DNA of 64,000 bases from Phormidium tenue FACHB-1052. GTDB taxonomy: Bacteria > Cyanobacteriota > Cyanobacteriia > Phormidesmidales > Phormidesmidaceae. How positions within the stretch are numbered: the first letter of the stretch is position 1; every line of letters starts with the position of its first letter. The position numbers were made by a program, and so were the translations under genes. Shown here one piece after another: positions 26,524-36,229 of the stretch. The notes beneath the pieces were generated by a model. It was not told the origin of the DNA. It searched no databases and saw nothing but the letters and a program-made list of their open reading frames with translations. Location: contig NZ_JACJQN010000003.1 of NCBI RefSeq assembly GCF_014696675.1, positions 1 through 64,000 on the forward strand, read 5' to 3'.

Positions 26524-27708
26524 CTACCCTAGATCGCTATAAACCCGCCCCTTCCAAGCCCCGCCCTGCCCAGCCCAGTGCCGCCGTGCTGAATCCAAGG
26601 TCATCAACGTGTAGAGCAGCGCAATCAACGGCAGCGCCAGCGCCAGCGATCGCTGGCCGCCATAGAGTTTTAGCGTTGGCCAGTAGGCTAGAGCCATCAG
26701 CAGCCACCCCGCCAATCCCGTCAGAGCTAGAGCGGGGTCACCCCAAATCACTCCCAAAATTGCCCCTAGAGGAGCGACCAGATAGACCAACAGCATGCCA
26801 AAGACCGTACCAATCAGCAGCCATGGAGAGTAGTTGAGCTGGGTGTAGGCGCTGCGCGTGATCATCGTCCAGATGCTGTGCAGATTGGGGTAGGGGCGCA
26901 AGCTGTGGATAGTGGTGCTGAGGCCAAGCCAGATGGGGCCGTTGGCCTTGACCGCCGCCCCCAGAGCGCAGTCGTCAATCAGCGCCTGGCGAATGGACTG
27001 AAGCCCGTTGATCTGCTGAAGGGCGCTGAAGCGGATCAGGGCACAACCTCCCGCTGCCGCTGCGGTCTGTTTCTGAGGATTGTTCACCCAGGGGAAGGGG
27101 TAGAGCAGCTGAAAAAAGAAGATAAACGCCGGAATCAGCAGCCGTTCCCAGAAGCTCTCACAGCGGAGCTGCACCATCAGCGACACTAGGTCGAGCCGAT
27201 CGCATTCGGCTTTTGTCACCAGCTGTTGCAGACTGGCAGCATCGTGCTCAATGTCAGCATCGGTAAACAGCACGTAGTCGGGTGGGGTAGGCTGCGACGC
27301 CAGGTAGCGAAACCCCTGTTCCATCGCCCAAAGCTTGCCAGCCCAACCAGCGGGCAGGGCTGCACCCGCAAGCACCGTGAGGCGATCGCATTGGTTTACC
27401 GCAATCGCACTTTCCCGCGCTACCGCCGCCGTGCCGTCGGAACTCTGGTCATCCACCAACACGATTTGCAGGCTGCCGGGGTAGGTTTGTGCGAGGTGCG
27501 ATCGCACCGCCACCCCAATCAGCTCCGCCTCGTTGCGGGCTGGAATCACCACCGCGATCGTGGGCCAAGCAGCCAGTGACACCAGATCACCATCAAGCCG
27601 CTGGTCAGCGCGCCAAAACTGACCCCAAAACAGCAGCATCCCAATCCAAATCAGGAGCGCCAGACTCGTCAAGCTCAACGCTAAGATTGCCATCGGCTTT
27701 ATGTACAC
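26524..27708 (-). CDS. hpnB: Hopanoid-associated family 2 glycosyltransferase
   Basis: Membrane-bound GT2 enzyme of 394 residues. An N-terminal helix (about 8-30) precedes the nucleotide-sugar domain with VVIPARNEAE, LVDDQSSDGTA, DADIEHD (DxD type) and the acceptor-site DDCALG. Two or three C-terminal helices follow (about 295-380). The pattern matches HpnB of hopanoid clusters, proposed to act on the polyol side chain; its reaction is not firmly established. The start may be the second Met (residue 6). It is divergent from shc. Confidence 0.85.
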   Translation of the reverse strand: MYIKPMAILALSLTSLALLIWIGMLLFWGQFWRADQRLDGDLVSLAAWPTIAVVIPARNEAELIGVAVRSHLAQTYPGSLQIVLVDDQSSDGTAAVARESAIAVNQCDRLTVLAGAALPAGWAGKLWAMEQGFRYLASQPTPPDYVLFTDADIEHDAASLQQLVTKAECDRLDLVSLMVQLRCESFWERLLIPAFIFFFQLLYPFPWVNNPQKQTAAAAGGCALIRFSALQQINGLQSIRQALIDDCALGAAVKANGPIWLGLSTTIHSLRPYPNLHSIWTMITRSAYTQLNYSPWLLIGTVFGMLLVYLVAPLGAILGVIWGDPALALTGLAGWLLMALAYWPTLKLYGGQRSLALALPLIALLYTLMTLDSARRHWAGQGGAWKGRVYSDLG

Positions 27709-27877
27709 AATTGGTCTTCCGCATCATAAATCAGTTGCTAAACGTGGACCTGTCGCCGAATTCGGTCATAGCCCATGCCGTCCACGTCAGCTACCTTTCC
27801 TTGATGGAAGCATTTGCATTATGCTGCCCCAGTGACCATAGCGTTTTGACCGCAGATTTCTAACGTGAGGGGTGTGA

Positions 27878-29848
27878 ATGCAGACGCAAGAACCGCAGCA
27901 GCTAACCGGGCTTGATTCGGCGATTCGCGACGCGATCCCTGGGAGAATCGCTGCCGCGCAAAACTACCTGCTGGCCCTACAGCACCCCGACGGCTACTGG
28001 TGGGCCGAACTCGAGTCTAACGTCACCATTACCACCGAAATCATTCTGCTGCACAAGATTTGGGGCACCGATGGCGATCGCCCCCTAGCCAAGGCGGAGC
28101 ACTATTTGCGATCGCATCAGCGCGACCACGGCGGGTGGGAACTGTTCTACGGCGACGGCGGCGACCTCAGCACCTCCGTCGAAGCCTATACGGCGCTGCG
28201 GGTGCTGGGCGTGCCCGCCAGCGATCCGGCCCTGCTAAAGGCAAAAGATTTTATTCTCAAGCGCGGCGGCATCAGCAAAACGCGCATTTTTACCAAGCTG
28301 CACCTGGCCCTGATCGGCTGCTACGACTGGCGGGGCCTGCCCTCGCTGCCCGCCTGGGTGATGCTCTTAGAATCACCCTCGCCCTTCACCATCTACGAAC
28401 TGTCGAGCTGGGCGCGGGGCAGCACCGTGCCGCTGCTGGTCGTCTTTGACCAAAAGCCGGTCTACAAACTTGAGCCCGCCGTTTCTGTGGACGAACTCTA
28501 CGCTGAGGGCATCGCCAACGTGCGCTGGGAACTGCCCAAAGCTGGCGACTGGAGCGATATTTTTGTTTGGCTGGATGGCGCGTTTAAGTTTGCAGAATCC
28601 ATCAACTTCACCCCTTTTCGCGACGAGGGCCTTCGCAAAGCCGAGCAGTGGATTCTAGAACGGCAGGAAGCCACGGGCGACTGGGGCGGCATCATCCCCG
28701 CCATGCTGAATTCGATGCTGGCTCTGCGCTGCCTCGGCTACGACAAGGATGACCCAGTGGTGCGGCGCGGCCTGCGGGCGATCGACAACTTTGCTGTGGA
28801 GACTGACGACACCTACTGGGTGCAGGCCTGCGTCTCCCCCGTGTGGGACACGGCCCTGGGAATGCGATCGCTCACCGACTCGGGCCTCGCCCCCGACCAT
28901 CCCAGCCTGGTGCGGGCGGGCGAATGGCTGCTGGAAAAGCAAATTCTCGACTACGGCGACTGGATCGTCAAAAATCCCCAGGGCAAGCCGGGGGGCTGGG
29001 CCTTTGAGTTTGAGAACCGCTTCTACCCCGATGTGGACGACACAGCGGTGGTCGCCATGGCCCTGCAAGACGTCACCCTGCCCGATGAGGCGCTGAAGCG
29101 CGAGGCGATCGCCCGCGCCGTGCGCTGGGTAGCCACCATGCAGTGTAAAACCGGGGGCTGGGCCGCTTTCGACATCGACAACGATCAGGATTGGATCAAC
29201 GCCGTTCCCTACGGCGACCTCAAGGCCATGATCGATCCCAGCACCGCCGACATTACCGCCCGAGTGCTGGAGATGCACGGTCGCCTCTGCCGTGAACCCA
29301 ACCTTGCCAGCCGTTACGCCAGCGACCTCACCGCCCAGCGGCTCGAACGAGGCCTAGCCTTTCTGCTCAACGAACAGGAGGCCGACGGCAGCTGGTTTGG
29401 CCGCTGGGGTGTCAACTACCTCTACGGCACCAGCGGGGCGCTATCGGCCCTGGCGTTACTTGCGCCAGAACAGGGTCAGGGGGCGATCGCGCGCGGAGTC
29501 AATTGGCTGATTAGCTGCCAAAACCCCGACGGCGGCTGGGGCGAAACCTGCCGCAGCTACGATGACCCCGCTCTCAAGGGCCAGGGGCCGAGCACACCCT
29601 CTCAAACGGCCTGGGCGCTGCTGGGGTTAATCGACGCCGATAGTTCTAGTGCCGCCGCCGAGTCGGCCATTCACAAAGGCATTCGCTACTTGATTCAAAC
29701 TCAGACCCCTGAGGGCACGTGGGACGAGCAGGAGTTTACCGGCACCGGCTTTCCCCGCCATTTCTATATTCGCTATCACCTTTACCGCCACCATTTTCCG
29801 CTAATGGCCCTAGGCCGCTATCACCTTAACTATGCCCCCAAGTCTTGA
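27878..29848 (+). CDS. shc: Squalene-hopene cyclase
   Basis: Monotopic membrane cyclase of 656 residues that turns squalene into hopene/hopanol. The catalytic acid motif D385-V-D-D (DVDDTAV) is intact. QW repeats are seen at several places (for example QHPDGYWWAEL, QRDHGGWELF, QEATGDWGG, CKTGGWAAFD, EADGSWFGRWG, NPDGGWGET, TPEGTWDEQ). Length is typical. RBS GTGAGGGG precedes the ATG. It closes the hopanoid region. The substrate could come from the squalene synthase-like gene 10 kb upstream. Confidence 0.97.
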   Translation: MQTQEPQQLTGLDSAIRDAIPGRIAAAQNYLLALQHPDGYWWAELESNVTITTEIILLHKIWGTDGDRPLAKAEHYLRSHQRDHGGWELFYGDGGDLSTSVEAYTALRVLGVPASDPALLKAKDFILKRGGISKTRIFTKLHLALIGCYDWRGLPSLPAWVMLLESPSPFTIYELSSWARGSTVPLLVVFDQKPVYKLEPAVSVDELYAEGIANVRWELPKAGDWSDIFVWLDGAFKFAESINFTPFRDEGLRKAEQWILERQEATGDWGGIIPAMLNSMLALRCLGYDKDDPVVRRGLRAIDNFAVETDDTYWVQACVSPVWDTALGMRSLTDSGLAPDHPSLVRAGEWLLEKQILDYGDWIVKNPQGKPGGWAFEFENRFYPDVDDTAVVAMALQDVTLPDEALKREAIARAVRWVATMQCKTGGWAAFDIDNDQDWINAVPYGDLKAMIDPSTADITARVLEMHGRLCREPNLASRYASDLTAQRLERGLAFLLNEQEADGSWFGRWGVNYLYGTSGALSALALLAPEQGQGAIARGVNWLISCQNPDGGWGETCRSYDDPALKGQGPSTPSQTAWALLGLIDADSSSAAAESAIHKGIRYLIQTQTPEGTWDEQEFTGTGFPRHFYIRYHLYRHHFPLMALGRYHLNYAPKS

Positions 29849-29880
29849 CCAAGCTGATTGTGACAGGCTCTAACAGCCAG

Positions 29881-29946
29881 GGTTCAGGGTATCGGGTGTC
29901 GGGTTCACGGTCTGCCTTGCACCTGAAACCCTGAACCTTGAACCCC
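29881..29946. repeat. Palindromic intergenic element after shc
   Basis: Perfect 10-bp arms GGTTCAGGGT (29881-29890) and ACCCTGAACC (29928-29937), with further related GGGTTCA/TTGAACCC units. It lies between convergent genes and may terminate both. Its AACCTTGAAC arm and GGGTAT unit recall the palindrome at 10213-10276. Confidence 0.6.
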
Positions 29947-29988
29947 TTCTAACCGGTCACCTCTAGCTTGGCAAACTACTACCCTCCC

Positions 29989-32900
29989 TCAGCCGAGGTG
30001 CAACCACTGTGCCGCAGACGCCGTAGCCAGGGGCGGAGCAAACCAATAGCCTTGGCCAGACTCACAACCCAGAGCTTTGAGAATGTCGAGTTCGGCGGCG
30101 GTTTCAATACCCTCAGCAACCACGTCCATACCCAGGCTGTGGGCCAGGGTGAGAATCATCTGCACCGTCTCCAGGGAGGTTTGGGGGTCTGGCCCTACAG
30201 GGCTCAGGCGTTGCACAAAGGAGCGGTCAATTTTGAGGGTGTCGATGGGAAATTCATGCAGGCGGCTGAGGGACGAGTAGCCCGTGCCAAAGTCGTCGAT
30301 GCAGAGCCGCACGCCCAGAGCCTTGAGGTGCTTGAGCGACTGAGCCTCGGAGGTGAAGGTGTCGAGGATGCAGCTTTCGGTAATCTCTAATTTGAGACAA
30401 TGGCGGGGAATTTGGGTGGCCTGGAGCACCGCCCCAAGACGCTCGATCAGCTCAGGCTGCTTCAGCTGCATGGCGGACAGGTTGACATTCATGGTTAGCG
30501 GCACCGCATGGGATGCCGCCTGCCAATGCTTGAGCTGCTGACAGGCGGTTTTTAACACCCACCAGCCGATGGGGCCAATCAGCCCGGTTTCTTCGGCCAC
30601 CGGGATAAACTCTAGGGGAGAAATTAGCCCTCGGGTGGGGTGTTGCCAGCGCACTAGGGCTTCAAATCCGCGCACCTGACCGGTAGCCAGAGAAATGATC
30701 GGCTGGTAGTGGAGACAAAATTCTTGGGCCTCAATGGCTCGCCGCAGATCGCTCTCTAGCTGGAGCCGCTGGGTGATCTGGGTTTGCATAGCGGGGTCAA
30801 ACACCACGTACTGGTTTCTGCCCTTGGCTTTGGCTTGGTAAAGGGCAATGTCGGCATCGCGCAGCACGTGGGTGGCCACCTGATAGTTGAGGGTGCTGTA
30901 GGTAATGCCCGTGCTGGCGGTGGAAAAGACCTCGTAATCGCTCACCCGAAAGGCCAGCGAAAACTGGTCTTGAATGCGCTGGGCGATCGCCAGGGCATCG
31001 TCAGGGTGCGGCAAATCTTCGAGCAAGATGGCAAATTCGTCGCCGCCAAACCGCGCTACCACATCGGCGGCACCTACACAGTGTTGCAGCCGTTGACTGG
31101 CCAGCTTGAGAAACTCGTCGCCGACCAAATGGCCCAGGCTGTCGTTGATGTTTTTGAACCGATCGAGATCCATAAACAGCACCGCGTAGAGCCGCTTGGG
31201 GTGTTGGGCGCTCATCTGAATAGCGTGGTTGAGCAGATTGAGGAAGCAGGCACGGTTGGGCAGGTTGGTGAGGCCATCGTAGAGGGCGTCGTGCTGGAGC
31301 TTATCGGTGGCCTGGATCAGCTGCGCCTGGGTTTTTTGCAAATTCTCGAGCGACTGCTGTAGCGTGCGGTTGCTCAGCTCCAGGTTTTGGTAGAGATTGG
31401 CATTCTCAAAGGAAATCGCGGCCTGGGCACAGAGAATGTCTAACACCTGGATGCGATCGCGGGTGAACGCTCCCGTGGTCAGACTATTTTCCAGGTAGAG
31501 CACGCCCATCGCCTGGTTTTTTTGAATGAGCGGCAGCCCCAACACCGATTTGGGTGAATGGTGCACCAGGTAAGGGTCGGCGGCAAAGCGCGGCTCGACT
31601 CGCATGTCGTCAACCACCAGAGGGGCAGCGGTGCGATCGACAAAGTGAATCAGGCTCACCGGCAGGCGACGGCTGGTTTGCAGGGGCACCAGATCCACCC
31701 GGCAGGTTTCGCCGCTGAGGCACTGGGCCACCACCACAAGCTGGTCGGCCTGGCGCAAAATCAAGGCCCCGCGCTCGGCCCCGGCATTTTCTAGCACCAG
31801 CTGCATCAGGGTGACGATCAGCTGATCGGGCCGTAGCTCCTGGGAAATAGCTTGGGACGCCTGAACCACGGCGGCCAAATCAAGGGCGGCGGTATCGCTA
31901 GTGCAACTGCTGATCTCATCGCTGGCGCTGAGCACCCCCGGCGTGGGCAGCCCCGCCGTCGCCTGCAACGCCTCGGGGTAGAGGGCTTCGAGCTGCTGAG
32001 TTTTGGCCTTTGCCCCCCAGTGGGCGTAGGCGTGGTAGGCCGCACGCAGGTAGGGCTGGGCTAGGTTGGCTCGCCCCCAGGCCAGGTAAAACCGAGCCGC
32101 CAATTCGTTCGCTAGCCCTTCATCCTGAATAAACCCATGGGTTTTGGCGGTGGCGATCGCCCCATCGTAGGCCTCCATCGCCTCTAGGTAGCGCCCTTCG
32201 ACTCGGGCAATTTCAGCCTCAACCAGCTGCCAGCGGTGGCGGTGGTTGCTGGGGGCAGAGTCGGCCCACTGGGTCAGCTTTTCCTGCTGCTGCTGAATGC
32301 ACTGCCACCGGGCGGGCTGGTCATCAGCGGTCTGATTACAGAGCGCTAGCTGAATCAGGGCGTCGTAGAAGGCGTAGAGAGCAAAGGGAAACTGAGCCCG
32401 CCCTCCGTCCAGATAAGCGGCTACCTGCTCGGACTCCTGGGCCGCCGACTCAATCTGCCCAAACAGGTAGTAGAGCACCGTCTGGTTGAAGTGGTAGTGG
32501 AACAGGGAGGTGCGATCGCCGTGCTCTAGGTGAAACCGCACCGACGCTTCCGCATCGTATACCGACCCACTCAAGCACCAGGGATCCCCTTCCCCCAGCA
32601 AGTTGAGCACCGTCTGCTGCACAATTTCTAAACACTTCAGCGACACCTGCTTGAGCTGACGCAGGGTTTGGCGGTAGGCGGCCATCTCCGCCGCCAAATC
32701 CTCCAGGGGCTGCCCGGCAAAATAGGCATAGTGGCCATAGGCCTGGGCGTTGAGCACAACACATTCCAGATCGCCCGTTGCTAGCCCACTCTGGTAGGCC
32801 TGCACAAAGGCGGGCAGGCTTTGCCGCAGGGGGTCACGCCAGTGGCAGATGAAGTTGTGCACCAGATACCCGGCCCGGCTCTCGCAGGCGGTGGCCCCTA

Positions 32901-35886
32901 GCTGCTTTAGCAACCCCAGCGCCAGCTGACCAAACCCATAGCCCGCGTCAATGTTGCCCATGCCGCATAGCGCCATGCCGTAGCCCGCGTAGGCAAAAAT
33001 CGAGATCGGGCTGTTGCCATAGCGAATGGAAAACTCGACCTGCTTGGCCATCAGCAGGGGCATTAGGGCCGGTAGCGCCCGGTAGGTCGGGGCGGTGAGC
33101 TTGGTCATAATCTGCATGGCCGCCAGATGCTGGCCCGCCGCCATCTTGGGCAGGGCCAGCAGGCTGAGGGGGTCTTGCCCGGCCCAGAGCTGGCGCGCAT
33201 CAGCCAGGGCCTGCTGCACCTCAGCTGGAGTGGGCTGTTCTGCAAAATCAACGTCCAAAATGCGCAGTACCTGTAGCCCGGTGCGCACCGCAGCCAGGTA
33301 ATTGCCCTGGGCTCGGTCAGCCAGCAGCCGCACTTCATAGACGGGCAGCTGATCGAGCAGGTTGTGGGCGTGGCGAATGGCGACGTCAGCCCACTGCTCC
33401 ATCTGCTCGAAATCGGTGCAGAGGTAGGCGACTTCGGTAATCTCTTGGTGCAAAGCCAGGGTCAGGTCGTACTGCTGCCCCCAGGAATTGACTGGCAGCA
33501 GGGCAATGCCCTGGCGTAAATAGTCGAGCGCGGCTGGGTAAGCGGTGGCCATTTTGGCCCGGCGACCCGCCTGCAAATTGAGCTGGGCTAGCTGTTCCCG
33601 CTCGGCGAGGGCGATCAGCAGCGCTTGCCCCTCGTTGAGGTGGTTGACGATGGTAAATAGCTGCTCGTCGCGCTGGGCTGGGGACGATTTGTGCCAGAGC
33701 AGCCGACCGATGGTGAGATGGGTCTGGGAGCGCTGGTCAGCCGGAATCAGCGAATAGGCGGCCTGCTGAATGCGATCGTGCAAAAATCGGTAGCTCAGCT
33801 CTGGCCTGTCTAAGGGCAGCAGGGCTGGCTCTAGATTCCCCTCAGGCTCCAGCAGGGTATACAGCTCGCTTTGGGGCAGCACTAGGCCCAGTTCTAGGGC
33901 GCTCCAGAGGGCGATCGCCACGTCCGTTTCGGGCTGCTCCGACACCAGCGCCAGCGTCCCCAAATTAAACGGGTTGCCAATGCAGGCCGCTAGCTTCAGC
34001 ATGGCCTGGGTAGACGGCCCCAGCTTTTGCAGCTGCTGGGCCATAAACACCACCACATCCTCGTTGATGGCCGCGCGGCGGGCCTGCCCCAGATCGCACT
34101 GCCAGGCTCCCTGCGCCGGGTCAAAGACGATGGTGCCCTCCTGGTGCAGAACCCGCAAAAACTGGGTAGCAAAAAACGGGTTGCCGCCGGTCTTTTGGTA
34201 GACCAAATTGGCCAGAGGCTGGGCCAGCCGCACTGGGCAGACCAGGGTATCGGCCACCAGCTGGTTGATGCTCAGGGCCGACAGCGGCTCTAGGGTAATG
34301 GTGTTGATGGTGGCCCCGCCCTGGCGCAGGGTGTCTAGGGTCAGCATCAGCGGGTGGGCCGGGCTGACCTCGTTGTCGCGGTAGGCCCCAATCAGCAGCA
34401 GGTGAGGGCACTGAAGATCGCCGATCAGCAGATTCATTAGCTGGAGCGAGGCCAGATCGGCCCACTGCAAGTCGTCTAAAAACACCACTAGAGGGTGCTG
34501 GGGTGCGGCGAACACCTGAACAAAGTTTTGAAATAGCCGGTTAAAGCGATGCTGCGCCGCCTGGCCGGGGAGTTCTACCACGGGGGGTTGAGGCCCAATG
34601 ATCTGCTCTAGCTCAGGAATGACGTCAATCAGCAGCTGGCCGTTGGGGCCTAGGGCAGCCAAAATGTCGGCGCGCCAGGCCTGGAGCTGTGCCTCAGATT
34701 CGCTGAGCAACTGCTGCACCAGGGCTTGCAGGGCGGTAAAGAAGCCCGCAAAGGGAGTGTTGCGCTTAAACTGATCAAACTTGCCCCGAATGAAGTAGCC
34801 CTGCTGGCGGGCGATTGGCCGCTGCACTTCATTGACCACCGCTGTTTTGCCCACCCCCGAGTAGCCTGCGACCAGCACTAGCTCGCTGCCGATCGCTTCA
34901 GCGGTGCTGACACGCTCAAAGGCGGCCAGCACCGCCGCCACCGCTTCCTCCCGGCCATAGAGCTTTTCGGGAATTAAAAAGCGACGGCTGCGATCGCGCT
35001 GCCCGAGCGCAAAGGCAACAATCTGCCCCGTCTGCTCTAGCTGGTGGCGGCACCGTTCGAGGTCGTGGTGTAGGCCTACCGCGCTCTGGTAGCGATCCTC
35101 CGGATTTTTGGCCATCAACCGGCTAACTATGGCCGCCACCACCGCTGGTACGCTTGGGTTTACGCTCGCGATCGGCGGCGGCGCTTTAGCGATATGGCAA
35201 TACACCAAGCCCATCAGCGTGTCGGCGGTGAAGGGCACCTGTCCGGTCAGCAGTTCGTAGAGGGTGATGCCGAGGGAGTAGTAGTCGGTGCGGTAGTCGA
35301 CGCCGCGATTGATGCGCCCGGTCTGCTCGGGCGAAATGTAGGCCAGGGTACCCTCTAACATGCTGTGGCGCTGTCCTAAAATCGCCTCGCGCGGCAGGCG
35401 AGAGGCGAGGCTAAAGTCGGTCAGCTTCACCTGCCGGGTTTCGGGATGAATCAGCAGATTGCTGGGTTTAATGTCTTTGTGAATGATGCCCTGGTCGTTG
35501 AGATGCTTCAGAATGGCGGTAAGCTGCTGGGCAATTTCGAAAAACTCCAGCAGCTCCAGTTCGCCCTTGCCCTCGTCCCGGCGGTGATCCATCCACTGCT
35601 TGAGGGAGATGCCGCCGAAGTCTTCTAAAATCAGCGCGTAGCTCTGGTGGTAGGGCAATAGCTCGTAGGGCTGCACAATATTGGGCGCATGCAGGCTGCA
35701 GGCGATCGCAAACTGATGCCGAAACTGCATCAGCTCGTCGGGCGTTGGCCGCTCGCTGCGCAACACCTTGATCACCACCGTCTGGCCATCGGCCAGCCGC
35801 CGCCCACGGTAAACCAGGCTCTTCACCCCGACGTGCAGCTGATCTAAGCGTTGGTATCCAGGCAGCTCAATCATCGGATGAGTCAA
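29989..35886 (-). CDS. Ser/Thr kinase-ATPase-GAF-GGDEF-EAL signalling protein
   Basis: Very large (1965-residue) soluble protein. The protein kinase domain (about 10-285) has VVIK Lys40, catalytic loop HKDIKPSN (136-143), and DFS instead of DFG at 157. An AAA/STAND-type ATPase (about 305-600) has Walker A GYSGVGKT (341-348) and LVVFLDDLQWAD. A helical TPR-like region (about 600-1330) and a GAF domain (about 1370-1530) follow. The GGDEF motif lies at about residue 1610 and the EAL motif at about 1740. The GGDEF I-site is degenerate (GAAD in place of RxxD). The EAL domain keeps EAL, NVNLSA, EITES, DDFGTGYSSL and AEGIET, so it looks able to hydrolyse c-di-GMP. Kinases with this N-terminal set normally end in a histidine kinase. 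Confidence 0.92.
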   Translation of the reverse strand: MTHPMIELPGYQRLDQLHVGVKSLVYRGRRLADGQTVVIKVLRSERPTPDELMQFRHQFAIACSLHAPNIVQPYELLPYHQSYALILEDFGGISLKQWMDHRRDEGKGELELLEFFEIAQQLTAILKHLNDQGIIHKDIKPSNLLIHPETRQVKLTDFSLASRLPREAILGQRHSMLEGTLAYISPEQTGRINRGVDYRTDYYSLGITLYELLTGQVPFTADTLMGLVYCHIAKAPPPIASVNPSVPAVVAAIVSRLMAKNPEDRYQSAVGLHHDLERCRHQLEQTGQIVAFALGQRDRSRRFLIPEKLYGREEAVAAVLAAFERVSTAEAIGSELVLVAGYSGVGKTAVVNEVQRPIARQQGYFIRGKFDQFKRNTPFAGFFTALQALVQQLLSESEAQLQAWRADILAALGPNGQLLIDVIPELEQIIGPQPPVVELPGQAAQHRFNRLFQNFVQVFAAPQHPLVVFLDDLQWADLASLQLMNLLIGDLQCPHLLLIGAYRDNEVSPAHPLMLTLDTLRQGGATINTITLEPLSALSINQLVADTLVCPVRLAQPLANLVYQKTGGNPFFATQFLRVLHQEGTIVFDPAQGAWQCDLGQARRAAINEDVVVFMAQQLQKLGPSTQAMLKLAACIGNPFNLGTLALVSEQPETDVAIALWSALELGLVLPQSELYTLLEPEGNLEPALLPLDRPELSYRFLHDRIQQAAYSLIPADQRSQTHLTIGRLLWHKSSPAQRDEQLFTIVNHLNEGQALLIALAEREQLAQLNLQAGRRAKMATAYPAALDYLRQGIALLPVNSWGQQYDLTLALHQEITEVAYLCTDFEQMEQWADVAIRHAHNLLDQLPVYEVRLLADRAQGNYLAAVRTGLQVLRILDVDFAEQPTPAEVQQALADARQLWAGQDPLSLLALPKMAAGQHLAAMQIMTKLTAPTYRALPALMPLLMAKQVEFSIRYGNSPISIFAYAGYGMALCGMGNIDAGYGFGQLALGLLKQLGATACESRAGYLVHNFICHWRDPLRQSLPAFVQAYQSGLATGDLECVVLNAQAYGHYAYFAGQPLEDLAAEMAAYRQTLRQLKQVSLKCLEIVQQTVLNLLGEGDPWCLSGSVYDAEASVRFHLEHGDRTSLFHYHFNQTVLYYLFGQIESAAQESEQVAAYLDGGRAQFPFALYAFYDALIQLALCNQTADDQPARWQCIQQQQEKLTQWADSAPSNHRHRWQLVEAEIARVEGRYLEAMEAYDGAIATAKTHGFIQDEGLANELAARFYLAWGRANLAQPYLRAAYHAYAHWGAKAKTQQLEALYPEALQATAGLPTPGVLSASDEISSCTSDTAALDLAAVVQASQAISQELRPDQLIVTLMQLVLENAGAERGALILRQADQLVVVAQCLSGETCRVDLVPLQTSRRLPVSLIHFVDRTAAPLVVDDMRVEPRFAADPYLVHHSPKSVLGLPLIQKNQAMGVLYLENSLTTGAFTRDRIQVLDILCAQAAISFENANLYQNLELSNRTLQQSLENLQKTQAQLIQATDKLQHDALYDGLTNLPNRACFLNLLNHAIQMSAQHPKRLYAVLFMDLDRFKNINDSLGHLVGDEFLKLASQRLQHCVGAADVVARFGGDEFAILLEDLPHPDDALAIAQRIQDQFSLAFRVSDYEVFSTASTGITYSTLNYQVATHVLRDADIALYQAKAKGRNQYVVFDPAMQTQITQRLQLESDLRRAIEAQEFCLHYQPIISLATGQVRGFEALVRWQHPTRGLISPLEFIPVAEETGLIGPIGWWVLKTACQQLKHWQAASHAVPLTMNVNLSAMQLKQPELIERLGAVLQATQIPRHCLKLEITESCILDTFTSEAQSLKHLKALGVRLCIDDFGTGYSSLSRLHEFPIDTLKIDRSFVQRLSPVGPDPQTSLETVQMILTLAHSLGMDVVAEGIETAAELDILKALGCESGQGYWFAPPLATASAAQWLHLG

Positions 35887-36229
35887 ATTGAATGCTCTTC
35901 CTAGTCTTCCCGGTCTTGTCTACCGCGAGATGGTGCGGGGTAGGGCAGAGCTTAACTGCACCCCGACCTCAGCCCACCGCCAAGGCGATCGCGCTTAATC
36001 CACTCTATCTAGATAAGGTCTGTAATGTTGACTACTTATTGAAACCCCTACTTGTGCTGGGCAATCGAGAACGAGAAATGGTTGTTTCAAACCAACTCTA
36101 GCGAAAGTCTTTGAAGAGTGCTATAGCCACAGAAGCCTGGGGTGAGGACAGCCCGAAATGTCACGATTCACACTTGTTGGGCATTTAGGTTTCGCTTTTC
36201 TGTTTTCCTGCTTTTGCTTCAGCGGTTCG
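35887..36229. other. Intergenic region between two large signalling genes
   Basis: About 340 bp. It should contain the promoter of the kinase-GGDEF-EAL gene and the end of no gene to its right. I see no credible ORF, hairpin terminator or repeat. Confidence 0.5.

Noticed and set aside
28655..29278. 207-codon ORF antisense to shc
   Set aside because: High-GC codon bias of shc leaves long open antisense frames; no binding site or family motif.
30784..31362. 192-codon ORF antisense to the kinase-GGDEF-EAL gene
   Set aside because: Shadow of the real gene, whose GGDEF and EAL motifs are clear on the other strand.
36031..36045. A TATTGAAAC sequence resembling the end of a cyanobacterial CRISPR repeat
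   Set aside because: It occurs once, has no regularly spaced second copy and no cas genes are near.
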